A stretch of DNA of 42,577 nt, from assembly GCA_963638365.1 (NCBI GenBank), contig CAVHRK010000007.1, positions 1 to 42,577 on the forward strand, in the 5' to 3' direction. A program made the position numbers and the translations under genes. The stretch is from Suilimivivens sp963638365. GTDB lineage: Bacteria > Bacillota > Clostridia > Lachnospirales > Lachnospiraceae. Below the pieces are notes generated by a model that saw only the letters and a program-made list of their open reading frames with translations, was not told the DNA's origin and searched no databases. Each line of letters starts with the position of its first letter. Positions within the stretch are counted from its first letter, which is position 1. Shown here piece by piece: positions 1 through 7,629 of the stretch.

Positions 1-53
1 ATATTAAATATTGTTTGGTTCGCTAATAACTGCATGATATATTCATATTCCAT
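1..53 (-). CDS. 5' end of an unidentified element gene (partial)
   Basis: An ATG at 53-51 on the minus strand opens a frame that stays open to the window edge (first residues MEYEYIMQLLANQTIFN). A Shine-Dalgarno GGGAG lies at about 62-67, a normal distance upstream. It follows the 172-aa gene in the same direction with a 34-nt gap, so the two are probably co-transcribed. Only 17 residues are visible, so no function can be assigned. Confidence 0.5.
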   Translation of the reverse strand, partial: MEYEYIMQLLANQTIFN

Positions 54-87
54 TGGTTTTCACTCCCTTCATAAGAAATGACATCCC

Positions 88-606
88 TTAGGATGCCATC
101 TCTTTTTCTTCCTTTGATTCTGTCTGGGTTTCTGTGGTGGACTGCTTTTCCAAAGGTGCTACCTTCAGGGTGTTTCCCTCAATCTTTAAACCACCACTGA
201 TAATTCCCATCTCATACAGTGCTTTGATTCTCTCTTCACTAAAACTCGTTCTCTCATATCGGGAAGAAATCACATCATATAACTGGATTCCCTTTTCTTT
301 GTGAGTGCCTGTGACAATGTAAAACAGGTTTACTAAACTATCATTTTCAAACTTAGGGATCAGGGAATTGATGTGACTCTTTACCATCCAGTTTCTACAA
401 TAAAAATTTTCTGTATCTGGAATCAATTCCCCTGTTTCTTCGGATATTGCTAAACCATATACCTCTTCTTTTCCAGTGAGGATAAGATTTCTTAACTGCT
501 TATCCGTGAACTCTACAATTTCTCCCTTAGGAAGTGAGTACGCTTCCCATCCTAACTGACGTGCTCCTAAATACAACTCATTAACCACAATTAACTTTCT
601 ACACAT
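88..606 (-). CDS. Hypothetical mobile-element protein, 172 aa
   Basis: This is a soluble, mixed alpha/beta-looking protein with no signal peptide or membrane segment. It ends in a polar tail rich in Thr, Glu and Lys (about residues 150-172) that is probably disordered. I do not recognise the family. The ATG at 606 has GAGG nine bases upstream and overlaps the stop of a possible 41-codon leader ORF (599-724). It is the most terminal full-length gene at this end of the inserted element and reads away from the chromosome junction, as early genes of integrative elements often do. No function is proposed. Confidence 0.6.
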   Translation of the reverse strand: MCRKLIVVNELYLGARQLGWEAYSLPKGEIVEFTDKQLRNLILTGKEEVYGLAISEETGELIPDTENFYCRNWMVKSHINSLIPKFENDSLVNLFYIVTGTHKEKGIQLYDVISSRYERTSFSEERIKALYEMGIISGGLKIEGNTLKVAPLEKQSTTETQTESKEEKEMAS

Positions 607-724
607 AATTTCTACCTCTTCTTTCTGTACCCTCTGGTACTAAATATTTTGTTTTCGGAGATTCTTTATTTTTCTTTGTCCTCCTTACATTTAATACCTT
701 AACGCTGGGGAAATGGGGTGTCAT
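599..724 (-). CDS. Possible small overlapping ORF, 41 aa
   Basis: An ATG at 724-722 opens a 41-codon frame whose TAG (601-599) overlaps the ATG of the 172-aa gene (606-604), an arrangement typical of translational coupling. The peptide is strongly basic (RRTKKNK, ERRGR). There is no good Shine-Dalgarno before the ATG. A GGAGG lies inside the frame, with no usable start codon after it. It could be a real basic leader peptide of the element or chance coding in the 5' UTR. Confidence 0.3.
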   Translation of the reverse strand: MTPHFPSVKVLNVRRTKKNKESPKTKYLVPEGTERRGRNYV

Positions 725-770
725 TAGGGGAAGTAGCCAAAGATAATTACTGGGGGAAGTGATAGTGCAC

Positions 771-806
771 AGAAAAAGCAGGATGCGTATTTTTCACACC
801 CTGCTT
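771..806 (-). terminator. Terminator inside the element end
   Basis: The 7-bp stem AAGCAGG/CCTGCTT (776-782 with 800-806) is followed on the minus strand by TTTTTCT. It lies just past the truncated PBP gene and would stop chromosomal transcription from entering the inserted element. Confidence 0.55.
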
Positions 807-887
807 AGCTTTATTGATTTGGTTGGTTTTTTATATTGGTACTATGGCTTCCTTAATTTTTCCCCTTTTCCCCTGTTTCCTTACTTC

Positions 888-2012
888 CTACCTACTCTTA
901 AAAAAGATGCAGAAACAAAATACTGGGTTACACGAATTCATCGTTGCCTGGACGAATGTCTGGGTTCCGTGTCCGGCGATCTTGTGGCAGCGGATCCGGC
1001 GGTCCTCCACCATGATGTAGCCCGGACAGTTAAAAGTGGATTCCGGCGTTACCACACCCTCCTCCAGGCCGGCCGATGCCGTAATGACCTTAAAGGTGGA
1101 TCCCGGCTCATAGGTGTCACTGATGCAGCCATTACGCCACATCTGATTGAGCAGTTCCTGTTTCTGTTCTTCACTTACTCCTTCGCCTGCCTCTCCCAGA
1201 TCATACGGATGATTCAGGTCGAATTCCGGGACATCCACCATCGCATACAGCTCTCCGTTCTTTGGATTGATGACAATGATCGATACCCGTTCTGCTTCTT
1301 TGGTTTCCATCACCTGCTTAGCAAGCTGCGTCGCATAGCTCTGGATGTTCCGGTCCATGCTGATATACAGATCCTTCCCCGGAATGGGCTCCACACGCTC
1401 TTCCCCCTCTGCGGCAAGCTCCACGCCCCTTGCATCGGTCACGGTAAGAATTGTGCCCTCCGTTCCCTTCAATACCTCCTCATATTTCACTTCCAGACCG
1501 ATGATTCCCTGATTGTCACCGCCGGTAAAACCCAGCACCTTGGAAGCCAGCGTATCATAAGGATAATACCGCTTATAGTCCTCATCTACCTTTACCCCGG
1601 CCAGATCATAGCTCCGGATCCGGTCTCCGGTTTCCTTTTCCACATTGCTCTTTACCTTTTCAATCGAGGAATACTTCTGTACACGCTTACGGACATATTC
1701 CTCCGACAGATCAAGCTCCCGGCTTAACACCTCTACAATTTTATCCGGCTCCTTGATCTGATTGTGAATTACAGAGATCGTACAGACCGTTTTGTTGTCT
1801 GCAAGCACCGTGCCATTGGCATCCAGAATCCGTCCTCTGGCAGCCTTGATCATTCGTTCCCTTTCATGTAACTGCTGTGCTTTTTCCATATAATATTCCG
1901 AACAGTTCACCATCAGATAACCGAGCCGTACCATCAAAAGACAGAGCAGTACAACGCATACGAAGAAAAAGGTCACAATCTTTTTCCGGTGAAAGGTCTT
2001 ATTTTTCTGCAT
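888..2012 (-). pseudogene. Class B penicillin-binding protein, 3' end replaced by mobile element
   Basis: This is the second of two tandem PBPs in the dcw cluster, a FtsI/SpoVD-type D,D-transpeptidase. It has an N-terminal membrane anchor (about residues 11-34), a dimerisation domain containing RGRILDANG, the active-site STFK (S305, K308) and the SCN motif (S360-N362). After residue 365 the frame reads CFCIFFKSR and stops, so the KTG box and about 200 C-terminal residues are missing. The protein cannot be a working transpeptidase unless the missing part is supplied after precise excision. The start at 2012 is chosen for GAGG six bases upstream; the upstream ATG at 2024 has no ribosome site. 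In this cluster position relatives usually carry spoVD or a second pbp. Whether the intact gene is vegetative or sporulation-specific cannot be told here. Confidence 0.85.
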
Positions 2013-2088
2013 AAAAAACCTCATAGAAAAGGTATTGTTATAATTTATTACCCTTCCTATGAGGTTATGCCTTTGTATTTTCAGGTTT

Positions 2089-4338
2089 CTATGGAGCATC
2101 TGCCGTAGTACCCTGTCCGGAGCTCTCCGTTCCGGTATCTTCTGTCGTATCCCCGGCAGTGTCCTCTCCGGTTCCGCCCTCGGCTTCGCCGCCTTCATAG
2201 CTTTCTCCGTACACTGCACCTGTTATGGGATCGACATAAGCGCCGGTATTCGGATCCACCGCATAGCCGGTTGCCGGATCAATCGGAAAATCCTTCCACG
2301 GTTCATTCCGTGGCGTTTCTTCCGTGGTTCCATCCCCTTCCGCCGTGGTATCTCCGGTATTTTCTCCGTCCTCTCCTTCTGCTGCCGCGTCTTCTTCCGA
2401 GACAACCGGAGTCCGGATTTCAATCTGAAGCTGCTCTAATTCTTCGCGTTCCTTGTCGGTCAGTTCTTCGGTCATGAAAATACCAAGATAAGGAAGAGCC
2501 TCGGTAAGAATACTCCGCACGATACGGGTTGCATACTTCGCATCGTCCTGTGTTGCCACGTTCGGACGGTCCACAACCACATAAATTGCAATCTGCGGAT
2601 TGTCTGCCGGAGCATATCCCATAAAGGAAACCACATACTGATGGTTGCCTCGGGGAAGTGTTTCGGCGGTTCCTGTTTTACCACCGATCATGTAACCTGC
2701 CGGACGGGCAGTTTTACCGGTTCCGTGTTCTCCGGTAACAACGGTATTACACATCTCACGGATCTTTTCGGAGGTTTCCTCGGAAACGGTCTGCTTCAGC
2801 ACACGGGGCTCAATATTCTGCACGGTTGCTCCCGACGGGCTGATGATCTTCTTTACCATATGGGGCTCATAATAATATCCGCCGTTAATCAGGGAACTGA
2901 ATCCACTGATCATCTGGATCATCGTACAGTTATAGGACTGTCCAAAGCTGTTCGTTGCAAGATCCGAGGAACCCATTGTATCCTTGGTAAAAATAAGGCT
3001 CGCGGTACGTGCTTCTCCTGCCAGGTCAATGTTCGTCTTTAATCCCAGATTAAAGATATGCTGGAACTTCGTAAAGGTATCTACCCCCATGGCTTTTGCA
3101 ACATACATCATAACCACGTTGCACGACCGCTCAATTCCTTCCGATACCGTAAGAAGTCCGTCACCATAACGGTTGTGGCAGCGGATCTTGTGGCCGCCGA
3201 CTTCAAGAAGCCCCTCACAGTTATAGGTTTCATTTCCGGTAATCGCGCCGCTTTCAATCGCAGCCGCTACCGTAAAGGGTTTGGAAACGGAGCCCGGTTC
3301 ATAGGTATCATTAATACAGAAGTTCTTCCATAAGGCATTGAGGTTCTGATAAAGCTGATCGCCCTCTAAGGTGCCAACATTTTCTTCATTAATATATTCC
3401 TCCGTTTTCTCCCCATTTTCATCAAGGAGCCGCATGCCAAGCAAGGCATCCGTGTTCCGCACATCATTCAGGTTAAAGGTCGGATAACTTGCCATGGCAA
3501 GAATCTCACCATTATTGACATCCATGATAATACAGCCTACATTGTTGGCGCCATTTCCCTCATGGGCGTTGTCCTTATATTCCTCATTAAACTTCAGCAG
3601 ATATTTCTCTACAATGCTTTGCAGGTTGGCATCAATGGTGGACTGAACCGTGTTGCCGTCTACTGCCGCAATGGTTGTCCGCTCCACGTTCGCATCAGAA
3701 TTCATGTAACCGTATTCCCGTCCGGGGGTTCCGGTCAGCACATCATTATAATACTCTTCCAGTCCATAGGATCCGATATTATCATTCGTCGTAAATCCAA
3801 TGACATCACAGGCAAGAGTATTGCCCGGGTACATTCTCTGGTATTCTTCCTCAAACCAGACCCCCTGAACCAGAGACCCTTCTGCATTCTGCAATTCCTT
3901 AAACCCTTCAATCTGTTCATAGGTCTGACGCTTCGCCAGCACATAATAACGCGACGAATCACCGTTTTCCGCAATATAGGACCGGACCGCCGACGTATCA
4001 ATTCCGAACTCCTGCCGCAAGGCATCCAATGTCGGCTCCAGATACTCTTCCTTCTCCGATACCGCTACCGCATCCAATATGACATTATAAACCTTCTCGC
4101 TCGAAGCCAGAATGCTTCCGTTCCGGTCAAGAATGGATCCTCTTTTGTACGGAATGGTCGTACTGTCATACTTCTGCTGGGACAAAATCTGCTTCTTATA
4201 ACGCTCTCCATTGTCCCTGCTGATCGTAAATAACCGATAGGTTAAACCCACAAAAGCCAGCAGCACTATCATAAATAGTACTACCAGCTTCTTCTGCATT
4301 CTTACTGTAAATCGATTTCCTTTTGCCTGTCTTGCCAA
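2089..4338 (-). CDS. Class B penicillin-binding protein (FtsI/PBP2B-like), 749 aa
   Basis: This D,D-transpeptidase cross-links septal peptidoglycan. It has a short cytoplasmic N-terminus, a membrane anchor at about 17-36, and a dimerisation domain with RGSILDRNG near 66-74. All three catalytic motifs are present: SVSK (S350-K353), SCN (S405-N407) and KTGT (K554). It lacks PASTA domains. After about residue 625 it ends in a long acidic, low-complexity Glu/Asp/Thr/Gly tail containing three DPxTG-like units near 690-715, which is unusual and lies on the extracellular side. It sits between the ftsL-like gene and the truncated second PBP, in standard dcw order. With its partner broken, it is the only complete class B PBP in the window. 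Confidence 0.93.
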   Translation of the reverse strand: MARQAKGNRFTVRMQKKLVVLFMIVLLAFVGLTYRLFTISRDNGERYKKQILSQQKYDSTTIPYKRGSILDRNGSILASSEKVYNVILDAVAVSEKEEYLEPTLDALRQEFGIDTSAVRSYIAENGDSSRYYVLAKRQTYEQIEGFKELQNAEGSLVQGVWFEEEYQRMYPGNTLACDVIGFTTNDNIGSYGLEEYYNDVLTGTPGREYGYMNSDANVERTTIAAVDGNTVQSTIDANLQSIVEKYLLKFNEEYKDNAHEGNGANNVGCIIMDVNNGEILAMASYPTFNLNDVRNTDALLGMRLLDENGEKTEEYINEENVGTLEGDQLYQNLNALWKNFCINDTYEPGSVSKPFTVAAAIESGAITGNETYNCEGLLEVGGHKIRCHNRYGDGLLTVSEGIERSCNVVMMYVAKAMGVDTFTKFQHIFNLGLKTNIDLAGEARTASLIFTKDTMGSSDLATNSFGQSYNCTMIQMISGFSSLINGGYYYEPHMVKKIISPSGATVQNIEPRVLKQTVSEETSEKIREMCNTVVTGEHGTGKTARPAGYMIGGKTGTAETLPRGNHQYVVSFMGYAPADNPQIAIYVVVDRPNVATQDDAKYATRIVRSILTEALPYLGIFMTEELTDKEREELEQLQIEIRTPVVSEEDAAAEGEDGENTGDTTAEGDGTTEETPRNEPWKDFPIDPATGYAVDPNTGAYVDPITGAVYGESYEGGEAEGGTGEDTAGDTTEDTGTESSGQGTTADAP

Positions 4339-4376
4339 ATTCTTACCTCTTACGGATCTGCTGCCTTCCGCGGATA

Positions 4377-4850
4377 CTAATTCGGGATCTCACCGGTCTG
4401 TCTCACATAGTCACTGCTGTCTCCGTTAAATGTGATAATCTGACCTTCCTGTGCATATCCCATACCAAGTTCCTGAATGGCAATCCGTTTTACTTCATCC
4501 AGATTAATACTACTTGTTATTCTACTATAATTCTCGTCATTATCAAGTCTTAAATCATTTAAAATTTTTTCCTGTCTGGAAATATTCTTAATACTGTTCG
4601 TGATATCCGACTGTAATGACAGATACATGGTCAAAATCATTCCTGCGGCAACCATAGCGGCTGCAAGGAACAGCACATAGCCGATATTCATCCGGCGTGC
4701 TCTCGCACGGTTGCGGTGTGTCTGCTCACTGACACGACGCTGCGGCTGTTCAATCTGAGGCAGTGCTTCAAGCTTTCTGGCTGTATTTCCCTGCACATAG
4801 ATGCTGTTCCGATATGCAGTTTTTCCTGTTGTTCTTGTATCAGCCCTCAT
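4377..4850 (-). CDS. FtsL-like divisome protein, 157 aa
   Basis: This is a bitopic membrane protein of the FtsL/DivIC type that acts as a scaffold in the septal divisome. It has a basic cytoplasmic N-terminus (RNRARARR just before the membrane), one transmembrane helix at about 55-78, a short coiled coil at about 79-108, and a C-terminal segment LDEVKRIAIQELGM like that found in FtsL homologues. FtsL proteins are weakly conserved, so the call rests on topology plus position between rsmH and the pbp gene, the canonical slot. The ATG at 4850 has GGAGG eight bases upstream. The gene is 22 nt after rsmH and very probably in one transcript with it. Confidence 0.8.
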   Translation of the reverse strand: MRADTRTTGKTAYRNSIYVQGNTARKLEALPQIEQPQRRVSEQTHRNRARARRMNIGYVLFLAAAMVAAGMILTMYLSLQSDITNSIKNISRQEKILNDLRLDNDENYSRITSSINLDEVKRIAIQELGMGYAQEGQIITFNGDSSDYVRQTGEIPN

Positions 4851-4872
4851 AAGTTATGCCTCCATTCATTCC

Positions 4873-5811
4873 CTAATTACACTTTTCAAATATTCGAAGC
4901 TTCGCGCTTTTGGCTCTGCTGTTTAACTCCATTTCTTCTTCACTTGGTAAAATCGGCTTTCCGGTGATCACCGTCCCCTTGCTCACCTTTCCGCACACGC
5001 ATACCGGAAAATTCGGTGGACAGGTACAGGGATTCGCCGCCTGCCGGAATGCGGTTTTCACAATCCGGTCCTCTAAGGAATGGAAGGTAATGATGCATAA
5101 TCTTCCACCCGGATTCAAAAGATCGATCAGTTCATTTAAGGAATCCTTCAGCACTTCCAGTTCATGATTGCATTCAATGCGGATCGCCTGAAAGGTACGT
5201 TTGGAAGGATGTCCCCCTTCTGCCCTCATCTTTGCAGGAATCGCTGCTTTAATAATTTCGTTCAGCTCCCCTGTTGTTTCGATCTGCCTCTGTTTTCTTG
5301 CTGCCACGATGTGTTTGGCGATGTTCTTCGCAAACTTGTCCTCGCCATAATCGCGGATCACACGAAACAGTTCCATCTCGCTGTATTCATTAATGATTTC
5401 TTTCGCCGAAAAGCTGCTCCGCTGATCCATCCGCATATCCAGCGGTGTATCATACCGGTAGGAAAATCCCCGCTCTTCATTATCAAGCTGATAAGAGGAA
5501 ACTCCCAGATCCAGCAGCATTCCATCGATTCCATCAATCTGTAGCTGTCGTAAAACGGCCGGTGTGTTCCGGTAGTTGTCACGAACGATCGTCACATGCT
5601 CTTTAAAGGGCTCCAATCTTGCAGTAGCAGCTTCAATGGCTGCCTCATCCTGATCAATGCCAATGAGCCGTCCCTTACCGGTAAGTCTGCCTGCAACCAC
5701 GCTGGCATGTCCTGCCCCGCCTAAGGTTCCGTCCACATAAATTCCTTCCGGCTTGATGTTCAGGCCTTCGATTGATTCATTCAACAGCACTGACGTATGA
5801 TTAAATTCCAT
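4873..5811 (-). CDS. rsmH: 16S rRNA m4C1402 methyltransferase RsmH (MraW)
   Basis: RsmH uses SAM to methylate N4 of C1402 in the decoding centre of 16S rRNA. The SAM-binding loop DGTLGGAGH lies at residues 27-35, followed by the family motifs DLGVSSYQLD and RGFSYR and a C-terminal ITFHSLEDRIVK segment. At 312 aa it is full length. It is the second gene of the dcw cluster, 12 nt after mraZ, and should be expressed from the MraZ-controlled promoter. The start MEFNHTSVLLNE is the usual family N-terminus, with a GGGG-type ribosome site upstream. Confidence 0.97.
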   Translation of the reverse strand: MEFNHTSVLLNESIEGLNIKPEGIYVDGTLGGAGHASVVAGRLTGKGRLIGIDQDEAAIEAATARLEPFKEHVTIVRDNYRNTPAVLRQLQIDGIDGMLLDLGVSSYQLDNEERGFSYRYDTPLDMRMDQRSSFSAKEIINEYSEMELFRVIRDYGEDKFAKNIAKHIVAARKQRQIETTGELNEIIKAAIPAKMRAEGGHPSKRTFQAIRIECNHELEVLKDSLNELIDLLNPGGRLCIITFHSLEDRIVKTAFRQAANPCTCPPNFPVCVCGKVSKGTVITGKPILPSEEEMELNSRAKSAKLRIFEKCN

Positions 5812-5823
5812 TCATTAACCCCT

Positions 5824-6255
5824 TTAGATTCCAATTCCAAGTTCAAACATATGATTGGAAATCTCATCCATGTCTTCAAAGGAAACCGTTCCTTCCCAGC
5901 GTTCCTTACTCCAGATTTCAATTCTGCTTCCTACCCCGACTAAAACGGTGTCCTTCGTAATATCTGCAAATTCCCGTAAAACCGAAGGGATTAAAATTCG
6001 TCCCTGCTTGTCTACTTCCACACTGGCTGCACCTGCTAAGAAGTATCTGGTAAATTGTCTTACCTGTTTATCCATCATGGGTAGCGAGAGAAGCTTTTCT
6101 TCAAATTTCTTCCACTCTTCGTTGTCATACACAAACAGACAGCCATCCATCCCCTTGGTCACTACAAATTCATCGCCTAAACTTTCACGGAATTTGGAAG
6201 GAATGATCAGTCTGCCTTTGGCATCAATTGTATGATTGTATTCACCCATAAACAT
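5824..6255 (-). CDS. mraZ: Transcriptional regulator MraZ
   Basis: MraZ is a DNA-binding regulator of the division and cell-wall cluster, forming ring oligomers with two AbrB-like halves. Both halves are visible, each with its DxxGR signature: DAKGRLIIPSKFR early and DKQGRILIPSVLR in the second half. The length of 143 aa is normal. It heads the cluster, and four box-like direct repeats precede it, which suggests autoregulation. There is no strong Shine-Dalgarno before ATG 6255; the nearest MraZ-type box lies only about 12 nt upstream, where the ribosome site should be. The MFMGEYNHTID start is typical. Confidence 0.96.
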   Translation of the reverse strand: MFMGEYNHTIDAKGRLIIPSKFRESLGDEFVVTKGMDGCLFVYDNEEWKKFEEKLLSLPMMDKQVRQFTRYFLAGAASVEVDKQGRILIPSVLREFADITKDTVLVGVGSRIEIWSKERWEGTVSFEDMDEISNHMFELGIGI

Positions 6256-6267
6256 TGATACAATTCA

Positions 6268-6315
6268 CCACTTTCTACCACTTGGTTGACACTGTCTACC
6301 ACTTTCCACCACTTT
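6268..6315 (-). promoter_or_regulatory. Four MraZ-type operator boxes
   Basis: Read on the minus strand, (A)AGTGG occurs four times. On the plus strand these are CCACTT at 6268, 6278, 6299 and 6309, giving spacings of 10, 21 and 10 bp, about one, two and one helical turns. Phased direct repeats of a GTGG-type box upstream of mraZ are the known operators of this family. They lie between the promoter and the mraZ start codon, so occupancy would block transcription or early elongation. Confidence 0.7.
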
Positions 6316-6322
6316 TAGGTCT

Positions 6323-6351
6323 ATTCTACCCTATTGAGGCAGGGATTGCAA
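6323..6351 (-). promoter_or_regulatory. Promoter of the mraZ/dcw operon
   Basis: A -35 TTGCAA (6346-6351) and -10 TAGAAT (6323-6328) are separated by exactly 17 bp on the minus strand, about 70 bp upstream of mraZ. The MraZ boxes lie just downstream. Confidence 0.65.
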
Positions 6352-6387
6352 GCATAAAAATAGCGCCCTGTGAGTCTCACAAGGCGC
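6352..6387 (-). terminator. lgt terminator
   Basis: A stem GCGCC...GGCGC extended by TGTG/CACA (6363-6387) is followed on the minus strand by TATTTTTATG. It lies about 75 bp after the lgt stop and separates lgt from the mraZ promoter. Confidence 0.7.
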
Positions 6388-6460
6388 ATAAATACTGGAT
6401 TTTTCTTTAATTTTTGCTTATATTGTGTGGTGTATCATCCCACCCACCAGATATAGTGTT

Positions 6461-7357
6461 TCAGGTCTGATCTTCTCCCACAAAATTTTTTTTCGTTTCT
6501 TCTTTCTTTTTCAAATGGATGCGCACGAACACACCACAGATCACGGAAAATACCACCAGAATAATGGCAAGTACCTGGGAAACCGGTATGGTTGTTCCGT
6601 GAATGTAAAGCTGGTCGGTACGGATTCCTTCGATCCAGGCTCTGCCAAGTCCGTAACCGCCAAGATAGATCAGGGCAATTTCCCCTTCAAACTTCTTATG
6701 CTTCCAGTAAATGAGCATAATCGCAAGAACCATCAGACACCAGAGGCTTTCATACAGGTAGGTCGGATGCACCTGAATGTAGTTCGTTCCTTCTATAATA
6801 TGATTCCGTAGATTTTCGGAGATATCCCCACTTCGTACCATTTCAATCGGAAGCCGCATAGCAAGCAGATTATCGGTATATTCACCGAATACCTCACGGT
6901 TAAAGAAGTTTCCCCACCGGCCGATTGCCTGTCCGAGAATCAGCCCCGGCAGTGCCGTATCCATAAAGCGGAAGGGATTGAGTTTCTTGATCTTACAGTA
7001 TACAAACACCGTAATAAACGCGACAATCACACCGCCATAAATGGCAAGTCCGCCTTCCCGCAGGTTCAGGATGCTTAACGGATGATTCTTATAGTAATCC
7101 CACTGAAAGATCACGTAATAGATTCGCGCACCGATAATCGAAAAGATTACCGCATAGATTGCGAAATCAAAATAGGTATCCGGATTCTGTCCGGTCTTCT
7201 TTGCCACCTTCGCTGCCATCAGGTATCCACAGATGACCGCAATGGCGATACAGATTCCATAGATTGCAATGGTAAATCCGAAAACGGTAAAACCCTTGGG
7301 CACATATTTCAGATCAATTCCAAGATTGGGAAATGAAATTTCCATCAAATCCATCAT
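6461..7357 (-). CDS. lgt: Prolipoprotein diacylglyceryl transferase
   Basis: Lgt is an integral membrane enzyme that moves diacylglycerol from phosphatidylglycerol to the lipobox cysteine of prolipoproteins. The protein has about seven hydrophobic segments. The family signature GRWGNFFNRE lies at about 146-154, preceded by the conserved REGGLAIYGG, and HPTYLYES comes later. The C-terminus is a basic KKKEETKK tail. Length is 298 aa. The chosen ATG at 7357 has GAGGAG nine bases upstream; the internal MEISFP start lacks a ribosome site. The integrated element lies directly upstream, so native lgt promoter sequences may have been altered by the insertion. Confidence 0.95.
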   Translation of the reverse strand: MMDLMEISFPNLGIDLKYVPKGFTVFGFTIAIYGICIAIAVICGYLMAAKVAKKTGQNPDTYFDFAIYAVIFSIIGARIYYVIFQWDYYKNHPLSILNLREGGLAIYGGVIVAFITVFVYCKIKKLNPFRFMDTALPGLILGQAIGRWGNFFNREVFGEYTDNLLAMRLPIEMVRSGDISENLRNHIIEGTNYIQVHPTYLYESLWCLMVLAIMLIYWKHKKFEGEIALIYLGGYGLGRAWIEGIRTDQLYIHGTTIPVSQVLAIILVVFSVICGVFVRIHLKKKEETKKNFVGEDQT

Positions 7358-7492
7358 AATTGTTTACTCCTCTGCTATTACACATTAAAACGGAAAACTA
7401 TAATTCTAAAATTCATCTTGTTTCATAGCCTCCACTTGATGCATTATATATCATTTAGTTTGAAAAATCTACCCTTAACCGTTCATTATGTT

Positions 7493-7506
7493 CATAAATT
7501 CCAAGA
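7493..7506 (+). repeat. Candidate left attachment site
   Basis: CATAAATTCCAAGA matches the sequence at 14011-14024 at 13 of 14 positions, in direct orientation. It lies in the gap between the lgt start and the element's first gene. Confidence 0.4.
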
Positions 7507-7518
7507 AAAATCGTTCGG

Positions 7519-7562
7519 TTAGGGGTTCAGATAGGGGTAAGGATTTTTGTACCTAGCCCCTA
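7519..7562 (+). repeat. TAGGGG repeats, candidate integrase arm sites (left)
   Basis: TTAGGGGTT at 7519 and ATAGGGGTA at 7531 are direct repeats 12 bp apart. An inverted copy, CTAGCCCCTA, lies at 7553-7562. The same core occurs twice at the other end (13951-13972). The inverted copy falls within the spacer of the predicted rep promoter. Confidence 0.45.
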
Positions 7563-7575
7563 TAAATTATATCTA
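7547..7575 (+). promoter_or_regulatory. Promoter of the rep gene
   Basis: TTGTAC (7547-7552) and TATCTA (7570-7575) are spaced by 17 bp. The rep start codon follows 54 bp later with GGGAGG upstream. Confidence 0.45.
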
Positions 7576-7629
7576 TTCTCTTTATAGAGTTAAGTGTACT
7601 AAGAAAAGGAAATCTGGGAGGATTCAGTC

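Larger units (their letters stand above)
1..918. mobile_element. End of an integrated mobile element interrupting a PBP gene
   Basis: The minus-strand PBP reading frame (from 2012) matches the family through its SCN motif up to about 918-920, then runs into unrelated residues and stops at 888. Everything to the left differs in character. It is AT-rich, holds GGGGAA-type repeats in both orientations (711-760 and 866-886), a terminator facing the broken gene, and small genes running leftwards that match no dcw-cluster gene. This is best read as one end of an integrative element, perhaps conjugative, whose body lies left of the window. No recombinase is visible, so the class is unknown, and the boundary is good only to about 15 bp. 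Confidence 0.6.

Noticed and set aside
759..1727. 322-codon plus-strand ORF opposite the truncated PBP
   Set aside because: It lies antisense to a clear PBP with catalytic motifs, has no ribosome site, and its codons mirror the minus-strand gene.
3562..4233. 223-codon plus-strand ORF opposite the intact PBP
   Set aside because: Shadow frame of a conserved transpeptidase; its composition is not protein-like.
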